A program made the position numbers and the translations under genes. A DNA stretch of 61,063 nt from an uncultured Bacteroidota bacterium. Lineage in GTDB: Bacteria > Bacteroidota > Bacteroidia > AKYH767-A > OLB10. The notes beneath the pieces are model-generated. The model searched no databases. It saw nothing but the letters and a program-made list of their open reading frames with translations, and had not been told where the DNA came from. The stretch spans positions 1 through 61,063 of the forward strand of contig CAIRUC010000060.1 of NCBI GenBank assembly GCA_903881665.1, read 5' to 3'. Positions 18,633 through 28,400 of this stretch are shown piece after piece. Each line of letters opens with the position of its first letter. Position 1 is the stretch's first letter.

Positions 18633-21015
18633 TTTCTTCGTTTGCATCTAGTTGTAAATTGTCGTCCATATCTTCATTGTCAATATCGATAATTCCTGCA
18701 TCTGTAATGTCTTTTCGCTTTACCCATTGATCTATCGAAATCAAAATGCTCGGCAGTAAAATCAAGTTTGTTAACATGGCTACCAATAGTGTGATTGATA
18801 TTAATATTCCTAATGCCTTGGTGCCTCCGAAACTCGATGCTGCGAAAATGGAGAATCCGAAAAATAAAATTACAGCCGTATAAATCATACTAAGTCCTGT
18901 ATCAAATATAGTGGCCGATATGGCTTCTCCAACATTTTTAAATCTTAATTTCAACTCCTGACGATATTTCGTAAGGAAGTAAATGGTTCCGTCGGATGAA
19001 ATTCCAAATGCTATGCTGAAAATAAGAATCGTAGATGGTTTAAATCGAATTCCAAGATATCCCATAATTCCTGCGGTAATGGCAAGTGGAATTAAACATG
19101 GAATCTTTGATAAGATGATGATACGAAAAGAACGGAATAAGGCCATTCCTACCATCGTTATAAGTAATATTTCAATCAGTAAACTTTCTAGTAGGTTTTC
19201 TAATAAATAATCATTCCCTTTTAAGAACATTAAACTATGTCCGGTAAAGTGAACTTTGTAGTCTTCCTTTGGAAAGATAGAGTCTACTCGTGGTTGTAAT
19301 TCGGCTAATAGCTTTTTGATTTTTGCCGAACCAATATCTGTCATTTGTAAACTAATGCGTGTGTATTGCTTGGAAGAATCAATAAAGCTGGCGAATTTAC
19401 TATTACTACTAACGCTACGGCTATACGAAGAAAGTTCTTTTAATTCGCTTAATGGAGGTAAGATATAGTATTTCGATTCCCCGCCTTTATAAGCCTGATA
19501 TGAAAATTTAACAGCTTCTGTAAGTGACAGGGCTTTACTTAATTCGGCATATTGTGCTAATTTATTTTGAAGTGATTTTATTTTATAAAGCGTGCGTGCA
19601 TTGTTTTCGAAAACTCCGTTGGCTTGCTTTGTATCGATCACAATTTCGAAGGGCAAAACGCCATGAAAATTACTTTCGAAGAAATGAAGATCGGTATAAA
19701 TCGGGTTATTCTCTGGTAAATCGTCAACTACAAATCCCGTGACATCAATTTTTGTCATTCCATACAACGAAAATAGTAAGAGCGTTCCTATAATTAAATA
19801 TACTGATTTTCTGTAATTATGAACGATCAAATCAATTACGTTAAGCATTTTGTTAATGCGTTTCCCCTCTAAATGTCGCATATGCTTTTCGGTTGGGGCA
19901 GGTCGATAGGTGAGGATAATTGGAATTAATATTAATGTGATTAAATAAGTAATCATCACATTAAGGGCGGCTATTACGCCAAATTGAACTAAGAAGGAGC
20001 TGTTGGTGAAATAAAGCACTCCAAATCCGATGGCGGTTGTTATATTGGCGAGGAATAATGAAATTCCAATTGTGCTTATCGTACGCGATAGCGCCTTTAT
20101 TTTATTCCCATGCTTAAAATATTCTCCTTGGTATTTATTAATCAAAAATATGCAATTCGGTACTCCAATAACTAAAATTAAAGGTGGAATAAGTCCAGTT
20201 AGAATCGTTATTTTATAATGGAATAATTCAATCGTTCCCATGCTCCATATTACTCCAATTGCTACAACAAGCAATGAAAACAATACAGTACTAATTGAAC
20301 GGAAGAAAGCCCATAAAATAGCGGCGGTAATTAATAAAGCCAATAGCAGGAATAACTTCATTTCTCCCGATACTTTCTTCATTACTGCCGTTCTTATATA
20401 AGGCATTCCCGAATACTTTAACGTAGTATGATTCGTTGCTTCGAAACGGTTGCAAAGGCCCTTTATTTCATCTACTATGGCAATTCGTCTTTTAGAATCA
20501 AGATCTTTTTTCTTGAATGTAATAGCTAGTAAGTGCGCTCCTGTTTCTTTATTGAATAGGAGATTATTGTAGAATGGTAAATTAAAAATAACTTCTTTTA
20601 TACTATCTACTTCAGATTGCGATTGCGGCTCTCGCTTAATTACTGGTTGTAAATCGAATTTTGTTAAACTATCGTTCCGTTTCAGATTATATACTTGAGT
20701 AATGCCTAGTACATTCTGTATTCCGCTTATTTTTTGAATGGAGTTGCTGAGGCGATACCAATCTCTGAATTTTTCAAACTTAAATAAATTTTGATCTTGA
20801 ATTCCGATCACCATCACGTTGCCATCTTCACCAAAAATCTTAGTGAATTGTTCGTACTCAATGTAAGCTGGATCGTTAGTAGGTAGTACCTTGGCAAATT
20901 CATACGATAATTGAATTTGCGTAGCTTTGTATCCCATGAAAATGGTCAACAACAGCAAACTAATAATAAGGGATAGTTTATTTCTAAGTATTATTCTCGC
21001 GATTCGGTTCCACAT
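18625..21015 (-). CDS. MMPL/RND-superfamily exporter
   Basis: 796 residues. An N-terminal membrane helix (about 12-30), a soluble loop (about 30-215), five to six helices (about 216-400), a second anchor near 402-420, a second large loop and a final helix cluster (about 610-770) give the duplicated RND topology. It is half the size of HAE-type pumps and resembles the lipid/hopanoid-type MMPL exporters of Bacteroidota. The acidic, hydrophilic C-terminus (DIDNEDMDDNLQLD) is cytoplasmic. No adaptor or outer-membrane partner adjoins it. The substrate is unknown; lipids are a guess from the family. Confidence 0.88.
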   Translation of the reverse strand: MWNRIARIILRNKLSLIISLLLLTIFMGYKATQIQLSYEFAKVLPTNDPAYIEYEQFTKIFGEDGNVMVIGIQDQNLFKFEKFRDWYRLSNSIQKISGIQNVLGITQVYNLKRNDSLTKFDLQPVIKREPQSQSEVDSIKEVIFNLPFYNNLLFNKETGAHLLAITFKKKDLDSKRRIAIVDEIKGLCNRFEATNHTTLKYSGMPYIRTAVMKKVSGEMKLFLLLALLITAAILWAFFRSISTVLFSLLVVAIGVIWSMGTIELFHYKITILTGLIPPLILVIGVPNCIFLINKYQGEYFKHGNKIKALSRTISTIGISLFLANITTAIGFGVLYFTNSSFLVQFGVIAALNVMITYLITLILIPIILTYRPAPTEKHMRHLEGKRINKMLNVIDLIVHNYRKSVYLIIGTLLLFSLYGMTKIDVTGFVVDDLPENNPIYTDLHFFESNFHGVLPFEIVIDTKQANGVFENNARTLYKIKSLQNKLAQYAELSKALSLTEAVKFSYQAYKGGESKYYILPPLSELKELSSYSRSVSSNSKFASFIDSSKQYTRISLQMTDIGSAKIKKLLAELQPRVDSIFPKEDYKVHFTGHSLMFLKGNDYLLENLLESLLIEILLITMVGMALFRSFRIIILSKIPCLIPLAITAGIMGYLGIRFKPSTILIFSIAFGISSDGTIYFLTKYRQELKLRFKNVGEAISATIFDTGLSMIYTAVILFFGFSIFAASSFGGTKALGILISITLLVAMLTNLILLPSILISIDQWVKRKDITDAGIIDIDNEDMDDNLQLDANEETI

Positions 21016-21599
21016 AAGAAAGTAGGAGTAATGAATTAGTAAAATGGATGTACTTTAAGTAAATCCTGTTTTACTTCTTGATTTTAGCTTTAAATTAGCT
21101 GTTATATTAATCTCTTGTTGATGAGTATTTAGTTGGTCATAGGATAACTATTTCATTTTTACTGATGTATTTTTGCTTATAGAAGGGTGCTCTTAGCGGT
21201 ATTACTAGGACGTCATTTTTTATTCAAAGATGCCTTTTATAGTGTATTCTACTGTTATTTAGATGTTTGAGTGAATTAGTTTGTTGTAATTGCGACTTCG
21301 TTTATCGTTCTATGTGGCTAGTAAATTCTTGTTGTTGACGTGAAATCAACATTCCGAATACAAAAAAAGTACATTTTTTCGTTTTATTTTGTAACAGTGA
21401 ATAAACCTAATTTGAGTGATTGCGACAAAGATATTGTTTCCATTAATGTGAGTGAACTACTTCATTAAGACCTTTCGATTTTAATAATTAAATAATTGTA
21501 ATTCAGTAAGATATACGATGAGTTGCGTTTGAAGAATTATTTCATACTGCTTCTTGTTTTTTTGTAAACCTTTTCACCTTTTTTTTGTTATTTTGAATT
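21016..21599. other. Gene-free stretch between divergent exporter and idi
   Basis: AT-rich, with no convincing open frame on either strand. It must hold both divergent promoters. A short inverted repeat TGTTGA-7-TCAACA (21333-21351) could be an operator. Near idi, TTTG (21561-21564) and TTATTTTG (21588-21595) resemble the Bacteroidota promoter pair with one mismatch in the -7 box. Confidence 0.5.
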
Positions 21600-22106
21600 A
21601 TGAGCTTGGAGCACGTTATTTTAGTGGATGAATATGATACTGAATTGGGTACCATGGAGAAAATGGAAGCTCATTTAAAGGGCGAGCTTCATCGTGCTTT
21701 TTCGGTAATTATTATGAATGGAAAAGGGGAGATGCTTCTTCAGCAAAGGGCATTACATAAATATCATTCGGGCGGCCTTTGGACAAATGCTTGTTGTAGT
21801 CATCCTCGACCTGGAGAATCTATAATTACGGCTGCTAATCGTCGTTTACAAGAGGAAATGGGATTGAAAACAGTTTTGCAAATAAAATCTCATTTTATTT
21901 ACAAAGCCTCTTTCGAAAATGGTTTAACAGAGCATGAACTCGATTATGTTTTAGTAGGAAATTCTGATCTTGAACCTTTAATTAATCCCGATGAGGTAAA
22001 TGACTTTAAATGGATTGCTATCGATACATTAAAAATGTCGATTGTTAGTTATCCAGAGTTATATACCGTTTGGTTTCGCGAATTATTTCATCGGAATTTG
22101 CTTTAA
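21600..22106 (+). CDS. idi: Isopentenyl-diphosphate delta-isomerase, type I
   Basis: 168 residues with a Nudix-fold. It interconverts isopentenyl and dimethylallyl diphosphate, feeding quinone, carotenoid and undecaprenyl synthesis. The catalytic Cys lies in TNACCSHPRPGE (C65/C66), the catalytic Glu in LTEHELDYV, and metal-binding His in EAHLKGELHRAFS. Length and motifs fit the bacterial type I enzyme. It is monocistronic as far as seen, with wide spacers on both sides. Confidence 0.96.
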   Translation: MSLEHVILVDEYDTELGTMEKMEAHLKGELHRAFSVIIMNGKGEMLLQQRALHKYHSGGLWTNACCSHPRPGESIITAANRRLQEEMGLKTVLQIKSHFIYKASFENGLTEHELDYVLVGNSDLEPLINPDEVNDFKWIAIDTLKMSIVSYPELYTVWFRELFHRNLL

Positions 22107-22498
22107 TTCAATTTCTACTATTTGGCTAGTAAACTAGGGGATATCATCTAGGCTGTTTTTTGTAAGGTTTTCGTGTTTTTAGCATGTTTTTTAAACTGTA
22201 ATTATTTGATTTTTTAGGGGCTTCTTATACTCCTTTAGCGTTTCTGTTCATTTTTTATGTTTTTTCTTACATACATATTACATATTTAATTTATGTCGAT
22301 TGTCAATATTTTACTCATTTTTAGAGGTAAAATGCATTTTATATGCTGATTCAAATAGCACAAACCTTACATCACTGATGAAGGTGCAACAATTGAAAAC
22401 TTATAGGTATTAAAGGAGTGTAGATTTGTTTTAACCATAAAAGTATTCGCTTGAAATTGCTCGAACTTTTATAGCCCAAAAACGAAAAACATGATGTT
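22107..22498. other. Gene-free stretch upstream of the PKD-repeat gene
   Basis: AT-rich with no credible gene. It probably holds the promoter and a leader of some 60-70 bases for the giant gene that follows. Confidence 0.5.
22421..22428 (+). promoter_or_regulatory. Candidate -7 box TAGATTTG upstream of the PKD-repeat gene
   Basis: Matches TAnnTTTG exactly, about 70 bases before the ATG. The expected -33 TTTG is only approximated (AATTG about 25 bases upstream), so the call is weak. Confidence 0.35.
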
Positions 22499-25400
22499 AT
22501 GAGCCGAAATACACATCGTTGGTACATCTTCCTTCTCTTCGCATTCTTGATGACTTCTGGTTATCAGGCAAATGCAAGTCATGCAATGGGAGCTGACCTT
22601 ACCTATGAAAGCCTGGGTGGAAATACTTACAAAGTGCGATTCTCTTTTTATCGCGATTGCGTTGGAATTCCAGCACCAGCAAACGTTTACATCAGCATTC
22701 GTTCAGTTAGTTGTAACCGAAATTTGGGAGTTACTGCTAATCCAATTCCCGGAACTGGCCAACAGGTTACTTACCTATGTCCTACTGCAACGTCAACCTG
22801 TAATGGGGGAACGTTTACGGGTATTCAAGAATGGGTGTACGAGGGAATTGTAACCCTTCCTATGCAGTGTACCGACTGGCAGTTTTCTTATTCGCTTTGC
22901 TGTCGTAATGCGGCCATCACTACCATAAGTAATCCAGGTTCGAACACGTTTTATGTTTATGCATCTTTAAATAACGTGGCATCAACTAATAACAGTTCTC
23001 CTGTATTCTCTAATAAGCCTGTTCCTTTTGCGTGTTTAGGTCAGCAACTTTGTTTTAATCATGGTGCTGTTGATGTGGATGGAGATTCTTTAGTTTATTC
23101 GTTAGTAAATCCAAAACAAACCGCAACTAGCAATGTAGCTTATATTGCTCCTTATAATGCTATTAATCCTTTAAATTCTAGTCCAGCTTTACAGTTTAAT
23201 ACTGCAACTGGCGATATATGCTTTACGCCTCAACAATTACAGGTTACAGTAATGGCTGTATTAGTGAAAGAATATCGTAATGGTGTACTTATTGGTTCGG
23301 TTGTTCGTGATATTCAAGTTACGGTTTTAAATTGCAATAATAGCTTGCCTTCATTAACAGGAATTAATGGAACAAACGATTTTGATGTTACTGTTTGTGC
23401 TAATGATCCATTATGTTTTAATGTATTCTCAAATGATCCAGATGCTGGCCAACAGCTATCGGTTTTCTATAACAACGCAATTCCTGCAGCTACTTTTAAT
23501 GCTTCTGGTACACCGCATCCAACTGGAACTTTCTGCTGGACACCTACGCAGGCCGACATTAGTAATAATCCGTATTGCTTTACCTTAAGGGTTGGTGATG
23601 ACGCTTGTCCGTATATTGGATCTCAAACCTATTCGTATTGTATTACTGTAGCAGGAATTAAAGTAGATCTTGGTCCTGATCAATTTATAGCTTGTAGCGA
23701 TATTGCTACTGTTACCGCTAGTGTATCAGGAGGAAATGCTCCTTATACTTATTTATGGAGCAATGGATTTACAGGTCCAACGCAAACAGTTCCCGTAGGT
23801 ACTTATGTAGTAACCGTATCCGATGGTACGTGTACTAGTACCGATACTGTTCAAATAATAAGTGCCTTCGAACCTACAGCTGACTTTATTTGGTCGGGAG
23901 CTTGCTTACATTCAACAGTAGCTTTTACGGATCAAAGTATTTTATCAGGTTCAATTCAAAATTGGTCATGGAATTTTGGTGATGGATCAAGTTCTTCTCA
24001 ACAAAATCCTGTTCATTCCTATGCTTCAGCAGGTGCATTTAATGTTTCATTAGTTGTTCAAAATATTTATGGATGTATCGATACTATTATTCAACCGGTA
24101 ACAATTTTGCCTTTGCCTATTCCAGCATTTACAGTTGATACGGCATGTGTAGGTTCTGGAATAAATTTTATAAATACAAGTACTCCGCAAGGATCTGGAT
24201 ATACATGGATTTTTAGCAATGGAACTACATCATCGTCGTTAAATCCAGTATTAGTAGTGGGAGCTAGCGGAACATATTCAGCAACGTTAATTGTTGAAGA
24301 TACATTAGGTTGCTCTGATACATTAAATAAATCGTTTGTTGTGCATGCTCAACCGGTGGCTGCTTTTAGTCATTCTGGTACCAATTGTTTAAATGGCGGA
24401 ATACTATTTACTGACAATTCAACAGGTAATCCTGTTTCTTGGAGCTGGAATTTTGGAGATGGTGGTTTATCTACTTCTCAAAACCCAACTCATTCTTTTG
24501 CATCAAGTGGTACTTATAACGTTTCGTTAGTAGTTGGTAATGCTTTTGGTTGTACAGATACTATTATACAACCAGTCTTCATTAATCCTCCTCCATTTAT
24601 TAATGCTAGTGCAAATGTGGCAGTGTGCTTAGGAAGTTCAGTAAACTTATCGGCAACTGGTGGAATTTCTTATGTATGGAATCCAGGATCATCAAATGGT
24701 AATCCTGTTTCTGTTTCGCCTTCATCAACCACAACGTATATTGTTATTGGTACCGATGCGAATGGCTGCACTGGAACAGATTCGGTAACAGTAACAGTTC
24801 ATAGTTTACCTGTTGCTACAATTACACCTAATCAAACAATCTGTTCGGGTCAAAGTGTATCTTTTACCGCCGGTGGTGGTGTTTCATATTATTGGAATCC
24901 TTCAGGAAGTACCACTTCTTCTATTACTGTTACGCCGAATTCTTCTACAACCTATGCGGTTGATGTAGTTGATGGAAATGGATGCCAGGCAACTGCATTC
25001 GTCAATGTAACTGTTCATGCTAATCCGGTTATTTCGCTACAACCTGCGGTCTTTATTTGTTCAGGGGTAAGCGCAACGTTAAATCCTGGAACAGGTGTTT
25101 CATGGATATGGAGTACAGGAGATACTACGCAAACAATTTCTGTTGGAACACAAGGAAGTTATTCTGTTACTGTAACCAATCAATATGGCTGTACAGCAAA
25201 TGCTACTACTCAAGTAACAGTTGGAGGACAAGTGGTAAGCAATAATAATGCAATATCAATTTGTCAAGGACAAATAGCAACTTTAAATGCTGGGTATGCA
25301 GGAAGTACTTATCAATGGAGTAATGGTTCAACTGCTCAAACAATTTCAGCTATAAATTCAGGTGTATATACGGTTACAATTACAGATGCAAGCGGATGCA

Positions 25401-28400
25401 GTGGAACTGTAATGCACACAGTAAATGTACATCCCTTGCCGGTGCCTAATTTTACTCCTTATGATGTATGTATTAATACGGCCGTTCAATTTACCGACAT
25501 ATCAAATGTTAATGGTGATTCTATTGCATCATGGTCATGGAATCTAGGAGATGGAAATGTTTCATATCAACAAAATCCATTACATAATTACCTTACTTCT
25601 GGTGTGTTCCCAATAGCTTTAACAATTACTACTAGCGCTGGATGTGTAGCCTCTTTAAGTGATACGGTAAATGTTTATCCATTGCCTCAATCTTCGTTTT
25701 CGTTTGTAAATGGATGCGAAGGAAATGCAATATCATTCCACGATAATTCTACAACTGGAATGGGTAATATTAATTATTGGTCATGGAGTTTTGGCGATGG
25801 TTCATATTCTTCATCTCAACATCCTAGTCATTTATACGCTGCCCCCGGAACTTATAATGTACTCTTAACTGTTGGTACTGCTGGTGGCTGCTTAGATTCA
25901 ATCCATAAACAAGTAATCGTATTCCCAAGTCCATTGTTGGCTTTCACAACATCAACGCCTTCGAATTGTGCAGGGGCTTTGGTTTCATTTAATAATTTAA
26001 GTACTACAACAAACGGTGCAATTAATAGTTGGAATTGGAATTTCGGTAACGGAATAACTTCTGCCGCAGCAAATCCTTCGTCTATCTATTATAATGCAGG
26101 AAATTATGCTATATCATTAATTGCAACAACATCACATGGTTGTACGGATACAGTAATACAGTCAATTGTAATGAATCCGTTGCCAATTGTTGATGCAGGA
26201 TTAAATGCTAGTTTATGTAAAGGCTCTAGTATTACCTTAACGGCTACGGGTGGTTCATCTTATGTATGGTCGCCAGGTGGAAATACATCTTCAACTATAA
26301 CTGTAGCACCTATATTAAATACTACTTATTTCGTAGTTGCTACCAACTCTTTTGGTTGTACTGCTCGCGATTCAGTTCGTATCACATTATTAAATTTACC
26401 TATACCGAATGCAGGCGCCGATAAAAGTGTTTGCGCTGGAGGGTCAGTTAATCTTAATGCAACTGGTGGTGGAACGTATTCATGGTCACCGGGAAATTTA
26501 ACAGGAGCGAATGTTTCGGTTACACCTAATTCTACAACTAATTATTTCGTTACTGTTACTTCGATTAATGGATGTCGTGCAACCGATACAGTTAATGTAC
26601 TAGTAAATCCTTTGCCAACAGCTAGTGCAGGACCTGATCAGGTTATTTGTGAAGGAACAACTACATTATTAATCGCATCTGGTGGAGCTACTTATTTGTG
26701 GCAACATAATGGAGCTACTTCGGCTGCTGTATATGTAAATCCTGCTATTAATACTTCTTATATTGTAACGGTAACTTCTGCTGCAGGATGCTCTAAAAAA
26801 GATACAATGAACGTGTCATTGAATCCAACACCTGTTGTGAATTTGAATAACGCATTCTTTTGTACAGGTTATAGCACTGTTTTAGATGCAGGAAACCCAG
26901 GCATGTCTTACGAATGGATTCCTACTACAGAAACCACGCAATCAATTGTGGCTTCAACTCCTGGTATTTATCAAGTTGTTGTTACCAATAGTTATGGTTG
27001 CCAAGGTACAGGAGCATCAACAGTAATTGAAGGGGGAAATGGTTTAGTATCGAATCCGATTAATGTAATGGCTTGTCAAGGAACAATTACCGTACTTGAT
27101 GCTGCAAATATTGGATCTACTTATTTATGGAGTACGGGAGCAACATCTCAAACAATTAATGTTATAAATACAGGTTCCTATTCTGTTACTGTAACCGATA
27201 TAGGTGGATGTTCGGCTACATTTACAAACAATGTAATAGTGAACCCATTGCCTGTTGTGAATTTCGTGAATTCTCCTTCTTGTTTAGGTAATCCTACAAC
27301 GTTGGTCGATCAAACGTCACTTGCTTCAGGAAACATTCTTTCTTGGAATTGGACATTGCCAAATGGAGGTATTTCGAATACGCAAAATCCAAATTATATA
27401 TTTCCAAATGCAGGAACATTTCCTGTTACTTTAGTGGTAACTTCTGGCTTAGGTTGTGTTGATTCAATATCAAAAAATGTTACAATAAGTCCTTTGCCAA
27501 TTGCTAGTTTTAATGCTACTACTGTTTGTTTGGGTGCAACTACATTGTTTGCTGATAATTCAACTATTTCTTCAGGTCTTATAAATATTTGGAATTGGAA
27601 TTTTGGTGATGGTCATGTAGCTAACGGAAATCCAGCTTCACATACGTACTCAACTCCTGGCAATTACGTGGCAACCTTAGTTGTTGCTAGTGCAATAGGT
27701 TGTGTTGATACTGTAATAGCTTCTGTAAATGTTAATCCGATGCCGTTAGCAAGATTTAATGCGCCAGAAGTTTGTGATGGAGATTCTATGAGTTTTTATA
27801 ATACTACAGTAATTAATAATGGTAGTATTAGTGATATTGCATGGACTTTTGGCGATGGTGCAACTTCAACTGATGTTAATCCGAAACATAAGTATTTATA
27901 TCCAGGTCAATATATCGTAACACTCACAGTTGGTTCTGATCAATCATGTCAAAACACGTTTACTGATACTGTCACCGTAAATAATCGTCCGGTGGCTGCC
28001 ATATTAAGTGCTTCAACATGTAATGGAACTGCTGCTAATTTTATTGATAATTCAACAATTGGTAATGGTTCAATTACGAATTGGTATTGGAGTTTTGGCG
28101 ACGGAACTGGTAGTAATTCGCAACATTCATCACACGTTTATAGTAATTCTGGCGTGTATGCAATTAGTTTAGTGGCAACAAGCGATAAAGGATGTTCCGA
28201 TACTTCATTTGCATCGTCTAGCATTATGAATTTGCCTGTAGCAGCTTTTGCAATAAGTTCAAGTTGTTTTGGAAATGCAATGAATTTTAATGATGCTTCA
28301 ACAATTGCATCAGGATCTATTTCAATGTGGCATTGGGATTTTGGCGACGGTGCCGTATCTTCAAGTGCAAATCCAACGCATACGTATGCTGCTATCGGCA

